64,000 nt of DNA from Haloarcula sp. CBA1127 (GCF_001485575.1 NZ_BCNB01000006.1:372001-436000); one strand, 5' to 3'. Shown: positions 8,976 through 18,359, counted from the first letter of the stretch. The notes: generated from the letters alone by a model not told the origin. Program-made: numbers and translations.

Positions 8976-11663
8976 CTATTCTTCGATGTCGATGGCCGGG
9001 CGGCCGGGACCGGCTTTGCCGACGAGGTCGGGGTCTGCTTCCTCGGGACCCTGAACGATCACGTCAGCGCCGAACTCGCGTTCGACGAGCCACGCGGCCC
9101 GTTCGAGTGCCGCCTGCTCACGCTCGGGCGGCAGTTGCTCGTCCAGCGATTGCGCGCGGCCGGCCAGTTCCTTGGCGAAGTCCGCGGCCGCCTCGCCCTG
9201 CTCGCGCAGGTCCTCGTCCTGCATGACGGTCCCGACGACGTTGCCGTCGGCGTTCCGGGCGAGGTCGAGGACGCGGTGTTTCCACTCCGGTGCGACCGCG
9301 AGCGTGATGGTCTGGGGGTCTTCGATGCCGACCGTATCGACGATGTCGCGGATGTCCTCGCGAGTGTTTTCGACCAGCTGGCGCTCCATCTCGTAGTCGG
9401 CAGGCGCGTCGGCGGCCGGCCACTCGGCCTCCGCGATGAGGTCGTCGTGGTCCAGTTCGGCCCACATCTCCTCGGCGGCGTGGGGGGCGACCGGAGCGAG
9501 CAGTTTCGCCGCCGTCGCCAGCCCGCGCTCGAAGGTGTCGGCATCAGGGGTGGTCGCCTCCTGATAGCGGCGCAGCAGCGACACCAGTTCCCGGACGGCC
9601 TGCAGCGCGTGGTTGAACCGGAAGTCCTCGAACTCTGCCGTCGCGTTCGCGGCGGTGGCGTCGATTTCGCGGGCGACGTAGTCCGCTATATCGTCCCCGT
9701 TCTCAGGGTCAGCGTCGGTTCCCACCTCCCCGTCGGCGTACGCCGAAACCAGCGTGTACACGTTCTGGAGGAAGCTGTGGGCGGACTGGACGCCCTCGGG
9801 GCTCCAGACAAACTCCTTCTCCGGCTGGGCGGCCTCCATGATGAACAGCCGGGCCGTGTCCGCGCCGTACTCCTCGATGATGCGCTGTGGCGAGACGCCG
9901 TTGCCCAGGCTCTTGGACATCTTGTTGCCGTCCTCACCAAGCACCATCCCCTGATTCGTAAGATTGGTGAACGGCTCACGAACGCCGTCGACCATGTCGA
10001 GGTCGTCCAGCACTTTCGTGAAGAAGCGGGCGTACAGCAGGTGCATCACGGCGTGTTCGATGCCGCCGACGTACTGGTCGACCGGCATCCAGTCGCCGGC
10101 TCGCTCGGCGTCGAAGGGGGCCTCGTCCATCTCCGGCGAGGTGTACCGCAGGAAGTACCACGAGGAGTCGACGAAGGTGTCCATCGTGTCCGTCTCCCGC
10201 ACCGCGTCGGCCCCGCAGTCCGGACAGTCGACGTGTTTCCACTCCTCGGCGGCGTCCAGCGGATTCCCAGTCGTGTGGACGAACTCCGGCAGTTCGACCG
10301 GGAGGTCCTCATCGGGGACTTCGACGTAGCCACAGTCGTCGCAGTGGATCATCGGAATCGGCGTGCCCCAGTAGCGCTGACGGGAGATACCCCAGTCCCG
10401 GAGGTTGTACTCCGTCCTGTGTTCGCCGTCGAACTCCTCGACGAAGCGGTCGCGGGCTTCGTTACTACTGAGCCCGTCGAACTCGCCGCTGTTGACCAGC
10501 AGGCCGTCTTCGGGATAGGCTGCTTCCTGCACGTCGATGTCTTCGGGGTCAGCGTCGGCGTCTTCGGTCGGTTCGACGACCTGCACGATATCGATGTCGT
10601 GGGCCTCCGCAAACTCGTGGTCGCGCTCGTCGTGGGCCGGCACGGCGTACAGCGCGCCAGTCCCCACGTCGGTCAGCACGTAGTCGGCGACGTAGACGGG
10701 AATCTCCTCGCCAGTGGCGGGATTGGTCGCGTACTCGCCGGTGAACACGCCGGAAGTCACGTCCAGTTCATCCTCGTCGGCCTGCTCGGCAGTCTCGATG
10801 TACTCGGCGACCTCGTCGTTGCCCTCGGCGATTTCCTGTGCGACGGGGTGGCCCGGGGCCAGCGAGAAGAACGTCGCCCCGTGGATGGTGTCCAGACGGG
10901 TCGTGAAGATGTCGACCTCGCCGTAGTCGCCGACCTCGAAGGCGACGCTTGCGCCCTCTTGCTTGCCGATCCAGTTGCGCTGCATCTCCCGGACGTTGTT
11001 CGGCCAGCCGTCGAGGTCGTCAAGCGATTCCAGCAGTTCCTCGGCGTAATCGGTGATGGTGAAGAACCACTGGTCCATCTCACGGGCCTCGATGGGCGTG
11101 TCACAGCGCCAGCAGAGCTCTTCTTCGCCCTCGACCTGCTCGTCGGCGAGGACGGTCTCACAGGAGGGACACCAGTTCAGCTCGGCGGCCTGACGCTCGA
11201 CCAGCCCTTCCTCGCGGAACTGTTTGAACAGCCACTGGTTCCACTGGTAGTAGTCGGGCTCACAGGTCGCGAGTTCGCGGTCCCAGTCGTAGCCAAAGCC
11301 CATCTCCGTGAGCTGGTCGCGCATCGAGTCGATGCACTGCATCGTCCAGTCCCGCGGGTTGGTGTCCCGTTCCTCGGCGGCGTTCTCGGCGGGCAGACCG
11401 AAGGAGTCCCAGCCCATCGGGTGGAGGACGCTCTCGCCGCGCATCCGCTCGAAGCGGGCGTAGGCGTCCGTGATAGTGTAGTTCCGGACGTGGCCCATGT
11501 GGAGGCTTCCGGAGGTGTAGGGGAACATCGCCAGCACGTACTCCGGGTCGGTCTCGTCGTCGTCGATCCGGAACACGTCGGCCTCGTCCCACGTGCGCTG
11601 CCACCGGGGCTCGATCTCCGTGTGATCGAACCCCCGCTCGCGTTCCTCACCGGTCGTGGTCAT
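8976..11663 (-). CDS. leuS: Leucyl-tRNA synthetase, bacterial-like type
   Basis: An 895-residue class I synthetase charging tRNA-Leu. The HMGH signature is at residues 55-58 and KMSKS at 581-585. A four-cysteine zinc site (CPSC and CWRC) and a CP1 editing domain lie between. The wording around HMGH (SLHMGHVRNYTITDAY) matches bacterial rather than typical archaeal LeuRS. The ATG at 11663 starts just before the conserved region, with a TATA box about 30 bases upstream; the reading frame continues 23 codons further but would overrun that promoter. Confidence 0.95.
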   Translation of the reverse strand: MTTTGEERERGFDHTEIEPRWQRTWDEADVFRIDDDETDPEYVLAMFPYTSGSLHMGHVRNYTITDAYARFERMRGESVLHPMGWDSFGLPAENAAEERDTNPRDWTMQCIDSMRDQLTEMGFGYDWDRELATCEPDYYQWNQWLFKQFREEGLVERQAAELNWCPSCETVLADEQVEGEEELCWRCDTPIEAREMDQWFFTITDYAEELLESLDDLDGWPNNVREMQRNWIGKQEGASVAFEVGDYGEVDIFTTRLDTIHGATFFSLAPGHPVAQEIAEGNDEVAEYIETAEQADEDELDVTSGVFTGEYATNPATGEEIPVYVADYVLTDVGTGALYAVPAHDERDHEFAEAHDIDIVQVVEPTEDADADPEDIDVQEAAYPEDGLLVNSGEFDGLSSNEARDRFVEEFDGEHRTEYNLRDWGISRQRYWGTPIPMIHCDDCGYVEVPDEDLPVELPEFVHTTGNPLDAAEEWKHVDCPDCGADAVRETDTMDTFVDSSWYFLRYTSPEMDEAPFDAERAGDWMPVDQYVGGIEHAVMHLLYARFFTKVLDDLDMVDGVREPFTNLTNQGMVLGEDGNKMSKSLGNGVSPQRIIEEYGADTARLFIMEAAQPEKEFVWSPEGVQSAHSFLQNVYTLVSAYADGEVGTDADPENGDDIADYVAREIDATAANATAEFEDFRFNHALQAVRELVSLLRRYQEATTPDADTFERGLATAAKLLAPVAPHAAEEMWAELDHDDLIAEAEWPAADAPADYEMERQLVENTREDIRDIVDTVGIEDPQTITLAVAPEWKHRVLDLARNADGNVVGTVMQDEDLREQGEAAADFAKELAGRAQSLDEQLPPEREQAALERAAWLVEREFGADVIVQGPEEADPDLVGKAGPGRPAIDIEE

Positions 11664-11688
11664 GATATCGGAACATCCGGCAGCGACC

Positions 11689-11698
11689 GTGCTATACC
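11689..11698 (-). promoter_or_regulatory. TATA box of leuS
   Basis: On the minus strand an AAGGTATAGC-type box is centred about 30 bases before the leuS ATG at 11663. That spacing predicts a leaderless or near-leaderless transcript and supports the shorter start. Confidence 0.5.
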
Positions 11699-11816
11699 TT
11701 TCCCTTCGGGAGGGTATCAGGGTCGGCCGCACGAGCCCACAAGCCGAACGGGTGTGAATCCGGGGAACTGGCTTACCACAGAGCGGTACCGTCGCCGCAG
11801 GTCGACCAGCCGCCCG

Positions 11817-13208
11817 CTATCCGGGACAGTCGACGTTTCCGATGTCGAATCGAGCGCCGCCCGACTCGCTCTCGGACATGGAGATCGTCCAGCCGTGGTC
11901 CGCGGCGACCCGGCGAGCGACGTAGAGTCCGAATCCAGTGTTCTCCGGGACGGCGGTGTGGCCCGCGTCGAACACACGCTCCGGCGGCTCGACATCGATA
12001 CCCGGGCCGTCGTCGGCGACGAAGAAGCCGTCGGCCGTCGTGCCGACGGTGACGGTGACCGACGGTCCGGCGTGTTCGAGCGCGTTCTGGAACAGGATCT
12101 GGAGCAACAGCCCGGCAGACTCCTGATCGGCGACGATACGGGTGTCCCCGTCGAAGGTCAGGCACGCCTCGCTGTCGGCGAGCGTGTCCCACACCTCCCG
12201 GCTGAGACGGGAGAGCCACACGTGTTTTCGCTTCGGTATCTGTTCGATCTCGTCGTGCTGGATAGAACCACTCGGGTCGCTCGTGGAGAGTTCGACCACA
12301 GTATCGATAATCGCAGAGATCTGTGAGAGCGACTCCTCGATGTCGGCGGTCGGCCCGTCGCAGTCGGCCAGTTCTTCGAGTCGCCCGTAGGCGATCTGGA
12401 GTTCGTTTCGGAGTTCGTGAGACGCCACGAGTGCGACTTTCACCATCCGTTCGTTCTGGCGGCGAAACGCGTGCTCGCGGAGCTTTCGTTCGGTGATATC
12501 CTGCGTGTGTCCGACGATTCCCCGAACGTCCCCGTTGGAATCGTACCACGGCATCTTGCGGGTGCGGACGTACGACGCGTCAAGATCGAGGAACTCCTCT
12601 ACTTCGATCTGATCCGTTTTTTCCTCGATGACGTCCATTTCATCACACAGGGCCGCTTTCGCGTGCTCATCAGCCAGTTCCGGAACTTCGACGTCGGTGA
12701 GGCCGAGTCGGTCGGTCGGCTCGTTGAACCCCCGGCCCAGCAGGACGTGTCGAGCCTGCTCGTCTTTCGCGTACAGGTGGTCCGGTATCTCGTTGAACAG
12801 GGAGAGCAGCAGCGTCTCCATCGGGGACGGTGGGCGTCCGGCGACAGTCGGTGGCTCGGCGTCGAGGCTGTCTCGGACGGCAGCGGCGACAGCATCTTCG
12901 AGATGCCCCGACGGCTCAACGGCCGTCACGTCGAGGGCATCCGGGACCGCCGCCGGGTCCTCGCCAGCAATGATTACCGGCAGGTCGGGAAACAGCGTCC
13001 TGACGCCGTACGCGATATCGGTTCCCGACTGCTCGTCGACCGTTTCGGGCAGAACAAGCGCATGGAACGCCGAATGGGTGAGCGTGTCAAAGAGGGCCGT
13101 GAGATCCGACAGTTGCGTGATCGACGCCGGCGTCTCGGCGAGGGCGGATTCGAGAGCCGACGTATCCAGCCCGTCGGTCGTGACGACTAAGACAGGTTTG
13201 CTACCCAT
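11817..13208 (-). CDS. PAS-domain sensor histidine kinase with degenerate receiver
   Basis: A 463-residue cytoplasmic kinase. Residues 1-115 look like a receiver fold, but the expected phosphoacceptor position reads LVLPE rather than LVLxD, so it may be inactive. A PAS domain with PAC tail (GIVGHTQDITERK) covers about 130-245. The dimerisation helix has SHELRN with His264. The ATPase domain has an N box (QNALEHAG) and glycine boxes (DDGPGID, GFGLYVARRVA). No transmembrane segment is present and no response regulator is adjacent. The start is the ATG at 13208; in-frame codons further upstream look non-coding. Confidence 0.88.
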   Translation of the reverse strand: MGSKPVLVVTTDGLDTSALESALAETPASITQLSDLTALFDTLTHSAFHALVLPETVDEQSGTDIAYGVRTLFPDLPVIIAGEDPAAVPDALDVTAVEPSGHLEDAVAAAVRDSLDAEPPTVAGRPPSPMETLLLSLFNEIPDHLYAKDEQARHVLLGRGFNEPTDRLGLTDVEVPELADEHAKAALCDEMDVIEEKTDQIEVEEFLDLDASYVRTRKMPWYDSNGDVRGIVGHTQDITERKLREHAFRRQNERMVKVALVASHELRNELQIAYGRLEELADCDGPTADIEESLSQISAIIDTVVELSTSDPSGSIQHDEIEQIPKRKHVWLSRLSREVWDTLADSEACLTFDGDTRIVADQESAGLLLQILFQNALEHAGPSVTVTVGTTADGFFVADDGPGIDVEPPERVFDAGHTAVPENTGFGLYVARRVAADHGWTISMSESESGGARFDIGNVDCPG

Positions 13209-13539
13209 GGTACGTTCCCGGTGAGCGTACTGTTGCGTGTGGCGGATTGTCACTGTTTCGGGCGTTTCGAAGTGTAAAAGCCGTTCACGCAATCAGTTCA
13301 GGAACTGTGCCGAACGCTCCAGCTTCAGCCGGTTCCGGTCAGGCCAGACGAAACGAGAGCGTTCGAGTCGGCATGATCGGTGTATGCAGATAGCACCGAT
13401 AGTGGCGACCGGTCTCTGTAACGGCGTTAGCGATACGCCGATTCGCCGCGTGTCAAACCGGTAGCGTCGCCAGCACGCCAACCGGGAGCGCTGCAACCTA
13501 CACAAGATTTTTGCCGGGCTCGCCAAGTGTCAGGAATGT
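13209..13539. other. Intergenic region between divergent genes
   Basis: This 331-base gap separates the histidine kinase and the zinc-ribbon pair. It holds a TTTTACAC-type box for the kinase at about 13274-13281 and a six-base inverted repeat CGGCGT/ACGCCG at 13422-13440 with a seven-base loop. I see no coding sequence and no tRNA. Confidence 0.4.
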
Positions 13540-13725
13540 ATGGTACACTGCCCTGATTGTGAGACCTCACTCGAAACGGCCGACGACATCGAGTTCGTTG
13601 AAGTGGACGCGACCACCGGGTTTATCAAAGCCTCCAAGCGCTTTTACACCGCCAACTGCGCAGCCTGTGGGGTGACTATCGGTAGCGGCGTCGCCGGCGC
13701 GAAGTCCAACGGAGGTGCGGCCTGA
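13540..13725 (+). CDS. Small zinc-ribbon protein, copy 1
   Basis: A 61-residue protein with two CxxC pairs (CPDC at 4-7 and CAAC at about 41-44) that should bind one zinc. The ends are conserved: MVHCP and IGSGVAG. The stop overlaps the start of the next gene (TGATG), which encodes a clear paralogue. The function is unknown; small haloarchaeal zinc-ribbon proteins often act in regulation, but nothing here is specific. Confidence 0.85.
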   Translation: MVHCPDCETSLETADDIEFVEVDATTGFIKASKRFYTANCAACGVTIGSGVAGAKSNGGAA

Positions 13726-13892
13726 TGGTTCACTGTCCCGAGTGCGATGCGGAGATGAACGCCCAGGAGGACGTGGAGTTCCTCGATATGGAGTCGACGA
13801 CGGGCTTCTTTACGGCCTCGAAACGGTTCTACCTCGTCGCCTGTGACAACTGCGGGGCTGCCATCGGTAGCGGCGTCGCCGGTGCCATGTAG
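13725..13892 (+). CDS. Small zinc-ribbon protein, copy 2
   Basis: A 55-residue paralogue of the preceding gene, sharing MVHCP, TTGF, ASKRFY and IGSGVAGA. Its CxxC pairs are CPEC and CDNC. It starts within the stop of copy 1, so translation is coupled. The pair probably arose by tandem duplication and may form a heterodimer; this is inference. Confidence 0.82.
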   Translation: MVHCPECDAEMNAQEDVEFLDMESTTGFFTASKRFYLVACDNCGAAIGSGVAGAM

Positions 13893-13935
13893 CCGCCGGG
13901 CCTAGGCTTATACACGTTTCAACGAAAGAGACAGT

Positions 13936-14157
13936 ATGGCAGCATCACTTGACGACGAGACGGAAGACAGCGGACGACTGCCGGCACCGCTCCGGTCGGT
14001 CACGCCGGGGACGGGTAGCCGTCGCAACGAGGAGATGGACGTGTTCGGTTGGGGAGTGTTCCTCGGCCTGCTCGTCCTATTGATGCCGCTCCTGCCGTTT
14101 ATTGTCATCGTCTGGGGCATCTCGAAAGTGACCGATATGCTCACACCTTCGCCGTAA
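13936..14157 (+). CDS. Single-pass membrane protein, DUF7535-like
   Basis: A 73-residue protein with a disordered acidic and basic N-terminal half and one long hydrophobic stretch at about residues 37-66 (GVFLGLLVLLMPLLPFIVIV). A motif TPGTGSRRNEEMD precedes the membrane segment. I recall such proteins as a haloarchaeal family (DUF7535). Its stop codon directly abuts the stop of the convergent downstream gene. Confidence 0.75.
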   Translation: MAASLDDETEDSGRLPAPLRSVTPGTGSRRNEEMDVFGWGVFLGLLVLLMPLLPFIVIVWGISKVTDMLTPSP

Positions 14158-15153
14158 TCAAGTCGCGTCGGTGTCGACGAGTGAGAACGCCGTTCCGTCG
14201 CCATCGTCGCTTGCATTCTCATAGACAACGTGTGCAGCCGCGACATCCTGAATAGCCAGCCCCGTCGAATCGAAAAGCGTGATTCCGTCGTCGCCTGTCC
14301 GCCCCGAGAGCGTGCCCGCGACGATGTCGCCGAGTTCCCCGTGGAGGTCGGTATCGGTCAGGATACCCTCGCCCCACGGGACGTTGATTTCGCCGGAGTG
14401 AGTACACTGCTCGTAATTGTCGATGACGAGTTTCGCGTCGAGCAGCGTGCGTTCGTCGTGTTCCTGCTTGCCGTCGGCGTCGGCCCCGATGGCGTTGACG
14501 TGTGTGCGCTCGCCGAGCCACTCCCGGTCGACGATAGGCGACTCGACGGGCGTAATCGTCGACAGCACGTCACAGCCGGCGGCGTCCGCAATGGAACCCG
14601 CACGCACGTCGAACCGGTCGGTGAACGTGTCGACGAACGCCTGCTGTTTCTCCGTATCCTGGTCGGCGACGACCACCGTCTCGATGTCTCGGACCGACGA
14701 AATAGCGTCCAGTTGCGTGTAGGCCTGCGTGCCAGCCCCGACCAACCCAAGTGAATCCGCGTCGGCGACGGCGAGGTGGTCGGTCGCGACGGCAGCCGCC
14801 GCTCCGGTCCGCAGGCGTGTCAGGACTGTGCCGTCCATCACGGCCAGCGGGAACGCCGTCTCAGGGTCCGAGTAGATGAGCGTCCCGAGGACAGTCGGCA
14901 GGTCGTGATCCCGGGGGTTGTCCAGATGGACGTTGACCCACTTGATTGCGGCGGCGTCCCACGTCTCCGCGTTGACGTAGGCCGGCATCGACCTGAAGTC
15001 GCCGTTGTACTGCGGCAGGTCGATGTAGGACTTGGCCGGCATGATGGTGTTCCCCCTAGCATCGGCGGCGAAGGCCGCGGCAACCGCGTCGATGACTGCC
15101 GGCATCGTCGCGTGGTCCTCAACCGCGTCCGCGCCGAGAAGCAGCGTCTGCAT
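14158..15153 (-). CDS. Ornithine cyclodeaminase / alanine dehydrogenase family protein
   Basis: A 331-residue NAD(P)-dependent enzyme of the mu-crystallin superfamily. Conserved elements include TGAAAAVATDHLA, the Rossmann motif LGLVGAGTQAYTQLDAI, and IGADADGKQE. Archaeal members are best known as alanine dehydrogenases, but ornithine cyclodeaminase or a related imine reductase cannot be excluded. The ATG at 15153 is preferred over a GTG five codons upstream. The gene is convergent with the membrane protein at 13936, with no base between the two stop codons. Confidence 0.85.
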   Translation of the reverse strand: MQTLLLGADAVEDHATMPAVIDAVAAAFAADARGNTIMPAKSYIDLPQYNGDFRSMPAYVNAETWDAAAIKWVNVHLDNPRDHDLPTVLGTLIYSDPETAFPLAVMDGTVLTRLRTGAAAAVATDHLAVADADSLGLVGAGTQAYTQLDAISSVRDIETVVVADQDTEKQQAFVDTFTDRFDVRAGSIADAAGCDVLSTITPVESPIVDREWLGERTHVNAIGADADGKQEHDERTLLDAKLVIDNYEQCTHSGEINVPWGEGILTDTDLHGELGDIVAGTLSGRTGDDGITLFDSTGLAIQDVAAAHVVYENASDDGDGTAFSLVDTDAT

Positions 15154-15229
15154 ACAGTATGTTGACACTCAACGATATTTAGCCCTCCGCCGTCACAGGG
15201 GTTATATCACCACGTGACCAGTCACCTGT

Positions 15230-16093
15230 ATGCGTCGCGGGGTGGCGATTGCCGCGGTCTGCCTCTGTCTGCTGAGCGCCGGGTGCGCCGGTCTATTCGG
15301 GGACGGCGCGGCCGCCAGAGAGACGGTGACACCAGCACCAGTCCCGACGGCAGACGCACCGACGAGTCCGGCCCAACGCGCCCCGGGCGTTGTCGGCGAC
15401 CAGGTCATCAACGCCACCACGCTCGGCCGCGCCCACGTCAGCCAGCTCTCAAACACCTCCTATCGGGTTCACCACACCAGAACCGTCATGAACGGCAGCG
15501 GCCTGCACAGGCGCGTCCGGACCCATGCCAGCATCAGCGCGGGCTACGAGTCGTACACGGCCACCCGAACGATATCCGGACAAAGTGTGACAGCGCGTGA
15601 GATCCACAGCACTTGGCGGGACGGCCGTGCGCTCAGGCGGACGACCGTCAACGGGTCGACATCAGCCGAAGTGGTCGCGGACAGCCGCGGTATCGGTGGC
15701 CCGCCCCGCTCACCCCGGGCCGCTCTGTTCTTCGAACCCACGTTCAACGGGCGTCTCATCGCGTTGCTTTCCGCCACTAACATCACATCCGTCCGCCCCG
15801 GCGACGAGGTCATCAAGCAACTGTATGGGGTTTCGTTGTACCGCATCAAGGGAACGGGGTCGGCCGACGACAGCGCAGTTGCCACTCGTCCCGTCGACGG
15901 TGTGACTAACGTCTCCCTCTCGGCGACCGTAACGCCCAACGGCATCGTCCGGAGCTACGCGCTCCAGTACACAGTCGACGACGGAACGGATACCTACCGG
16001 GTGACCGAAATTCTCCGCTACAGCGACCTAGGGACGACGGACGTGGTGTTCGAAGACCGACGCCACCGAAACCGAACAACACGCCCTGAATGA
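15230..16093 (+). CDS. Secreted lipoprotein of unknown function
   Basis: A 287-residue protein with a bacterial-style signal peptide and lipobox: the hydrophobic stretch VAIAAVCLCLLSAGC ends at a cysteine that would be lipidated. A Pro/Ala/Thr-rich linker follows, then a beta-rich domain (about 60-280) with several NxS/T sites that may be glycosylated. It resembles the LolA/LppX-like lipoproteins common in haloarchaea (I recall DUF7537). It is probably cell-surface bound; the ligand is unknown. Confidence 0.75.
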   Translation: MRRGVAIAAVCLCLLSAGCAGLFGDGAAARETVTPAPVPTADAPTSPAQRAPGVVGDQVINATTLGRAHVSQLSNTSYRVHHTRTVMNGSGLHRRVRTHASISAGYESYTATRTISGQSVTAREIHSTWRDGRALRRTTVNGSTSAEVVADSRGIGGPPRSPRAALFFEPTFNGRLIALLSATNITSVRPGDEVIKQLYGVSLYRIKGTGSADDSAVATRPVDGVTNVSLSATVTPNGIVRSYALQYTVDDGTDTYRVTEILRYSDLGTTDVVFEDRRHRNRTTRPE

Positions 16094-16505
16094 TTGGCGC
16101 GACGGTTGGACGCTGTCGACTGCCCGCTAAAACGAAGAGAGGTCCCCACCCGCTGTCACCAGTCCGTCCCACCAAACAGACCGGGACAGTCGATACTTCT
16201 CAGAGACGTACCTAACTGTTTCTCCGGTTTCACGTCTCGATATCGGCGGTGTCACGGCATATCCGTAGCTGTGGGACACTGACCTGTAATTGAGGAAACG
16301 ATTATCTGCAGGTCGGTTCGGAAGCAACACACGCCCAGCGGAACTGCGTGGGTGTTCGTGCAGAAAGTCTGCTTTTGCTCAACTACAGTGCTCGCGGGTC
16401 ACTTCGTCGTCGGGCGGCGATGCCGCCCGACTGCCTGCGGGACCTTCGGTCCCGCTCTGTTCCCCGCTCACTATTCGAGGGCCCTCACTTCGTTCGGCCC
16501 CTCGC
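16094..16505. other. Intergenic region with hairpins downstream of a thermosome gene
   Basis: This 412-base stretch has no convincing gene; an open frame entering it from 16290 is the antisense of the thermosome. It holds two GC-rich perfect hairpins at 16410-16430 and 16437-16455, listed separately. The rest shows no recognisable RNA or mobile element. Confidence 0.5.
16410..16455 (-). repeat. Two hairpins in the 3' region of thermosome gene 1
   Basis: The first hairpin has a nine-base stem (TCGGGCGGC/GCCGCCCGA) and a GAT loop at 16410-16430. The second has an eight-base stem (GCGGGACC/GGTCCCGC) and a TTC loop at 16437-16455. Both lie 50-95 bases past the thermosome stop and would be part of its 3' transcript. 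They could act in termination or RNA stability, or be members of a dispersed palindrome family. Confidence 0.55.
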
Positions 16506-18185
16506 TTACATCATGCCGCCCATGCCGCCACCCATGCCGCCCATGCCGCCAGGGGCGCCACCGGGGCCGCCGGGGCCGCCTTCGTCGCCGCCGGAGGTCG
16601 AAAGCTCGCCGGCAGCGATGATGTCGTCGATCTTGAGGACCAGGTTCGCGGCCTCTGCAGCCGAGGAAATCGCCTGTCGCTTGGCGTGGGCTGGCTCAAC
16701 GACGCCGGTATCGAGCGTGTTCTCGACGTCACCAGAGAAGACGTTCAGGCCGGCGCTGACATCGCCGTCCTCGTGAGCGGCGCGCAGGTCGACGAGCGTG
16801 TCGATGCTGTCGAGACCAGCGTTCTCGGCGAGGGTGCGCGGGATGATCTCCAGCGCGTCGGCGAAGGACTCGATAGCGAGCTGTTCGCGGCCTTCGACGC
16901 TGTCGGCGTAGTCGCGGAGCCGGCGGGCGACTTCGACTTCGGGTGCGCCGCCGCCACCGAGGACGCTGCCGTTGGCGACCGTGGACGCGACGACATCGAG
17001 CGCGTCCGTGACGCCGCGTTCGAGTTCGTCGACGACGTGGTCGGTCGAGCCACGGAGCAGGAGAGTGACACCGTGGGCCCCGTCGCCGCTGCCTTCGACG
17101 TAGAACAGGCCTTCGGCGTCGTCGCGGGTGACGGAGCCGTGGCCGAGGTCTTCCGCGGTCGCGGAGTCGAGATCGGAGACGATGCGGGCACCCAGAACCT
17201 CTTTGAGGAACTCGATGTCGGATTTCTTGGCGCGGCGGACGGCCAGAATACCCTTCTCGGCGAGGTAGTGCTGGGCCATGTCGTCGATGCCCTTCTGGCA
17301 GAAGACGACATCAGCGCCGGTGTCCGCGATCTGGTCGACCATCTGCTTGAGCTGCTCTTCTTCCTTGTCGAGGAAGTTCTGGAGCTGGCTCGGGTCGTCG
17401 ACAGAGAGCTGCGCGTCGACTTCGGTCTCGTCGAGTTCGATGGCCGTGTCGACGAGGAGGACATCGGCGTCTTCTGCCTCGGTTGCCATCTCCTCGTGGA
17501 CCGGGTCCTTGTCGATGACTGCGCCTTCGAGGAGCTCGGAGTTCCCGGCGGAGCTGCCGGTCTGGGTCTCAATGTTGAGGTACTCAAGGTCGGCGATGAC
17601 GGAGCCGTCCTCGGCCTCGACGGTCACGGCGTTGACCGCGTCGACGATGATCTGGGCGAGTAGCTCCTTGTTGAGCTCCGCGCCCTTGCCCGTCATCGAG
17701 GTTTCGGCGACCTTTTTCAGGAGTTCCTCGTCGTCGGGGTCGACTTCCGTAGCGATGTCGTCGAGTTCGTCCTTGGCCTGCGTGGCGGCCATGTTGAACC
17801 CTTTGATGATCGCCGTCGGGTGAATGTCCTGTTCGAGGAGGTCCTCGGCGTTCTTGAGGAGTTCGCCTGCGATGGCGACAGCAGAGGTGGTACCGTCACC
17901 GGCCTCGTCTTCCTGTGTCTCGGCAACCTCGACAATCATCGAGGCTGTCGGGTTGTCGATGTCCATCTCCGAGAGGATGGTGACGCCGTCGTTCGTGACG
18001 GTGACGTCGCCCATCGAGGAGACGAGCATCTTGTCCATCCCCTTCGGGCCGAGCGTCGAGCGTACTGACTCGGCGACCGCGCGAGCGGCCGAGATGTTGT
18101 GTTCCTGTGCAGACTTGTCCTTCATCCGCTGGGAGTCCTCTCCCAGGATGATCATCGGCTGGCCCTGCATCTGGCGTTGGCTCAT
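16506..18185 (-). CDS. Thermosome subunit (group II chaperonin), copy 1
   Basis: A 559-residue ATP-driven folding chaperonin subunit of the archaeal double-ring thermosome. It shows [10 protein letters not shown] at 44-53, NDGVTIL at about 65-71 and the ATP-site GDGTT at 96-100. The tail is Gly/Met-rich ([11 protein letters not shown]), like those of other haloarchaeal CCT proteins. I chose the ATG at 18185; a TTG two codons earlier is conserved in the other copy at 55709-57406 too. The promoter is nearly identical to that of the second copy. Confidence 0.96.
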   Translation of the reverse strand: MSQRQMQGQPMIILGEDSQRMKDKSAQEHNISAARAVAESVRSTLGPKGMDKMLVSSMGDVTVTNDGVTILSEMDIDNPTASMIVEVAETQEDEAGDGTTSAVAIAGELLKNAEDLLEQDIHPTAIIKGFNMAATQAKDELDDIATEVDPDDEELLKKVAETSMTGKGAELNKELLAQIIVDAVNAVTVEAEDGSVIADLEYLNIETQTGSSAGNSELLEGAVIDKDPVHEEMATEAEDADVLLVDTAIELDETEVDAQLSVDDPSQLQNFLDKEEEQLKQMVDQIADTGADVVFCQKGIDDMAQHYLAEKGILAVRRAKKSDIEFLKEVLGARIVSDLDSATAEDLGHGSVTRDDAEGLFYVEGSGDGAHGVTLLLRGSTDHVVDELERGVTDALDVVASTVANGSVLGGGGAPEVEVARRLRDYADSVEGREQLAIESFADALEIIPRTLAENAGLDSIDTLVDLRAAHEDGDVSAGLNVFSGDVENTLDTGVVEPAHAKRQAISSAAEAANLVLKIDDIIAAGELSTSGGDEGGPGGPGGAPGGMGGMGGGMGGMM

Positions 18186-18219
18186 AATCAAGCGAAGATT
18201 GTATGTGGTTCTATATAAA
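18186..18219 (-). promoter_or_regulatory. Core promoter of thermosome gene 1
   Basis: On the minus strand the 34 bases before the ATG read TTTATATAG, then AACCACAT, CAATC and TCG elements. They differ at only five positions from the 34 bases before thermosome gene 2. The TATA element lies 26-34 bases from the start codon. Confidence 0.75.
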
Positions 18220-18359
18220 AGTAGGGGTTATAGGGCGCTCGCCGGTCACCGGTTGCCCAGGCCAGAACAGGTGAAATCACCCGACTGAAGGGGGACTGTC
18301 CGTTAGTAGTGGTAGCTGTTGGCACGCCCCACCGAAACAGCGTCGATCTGTTTATATAT

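Noticed and set aside
9135-12326. 1,063-codon open frame on the plus strand
   Set aside because: It is the mirror of leuS and the histidine kinase. High G/C third-position bias leaves antisense frames open; the translation is Arg/Val-rich and without domains.
16290-17663. 457-codon open frame antisense to thermosome gene 1
   Set aside because: Thermosome motifs on the other strand are decisive; the antisense protein has no conserved features.
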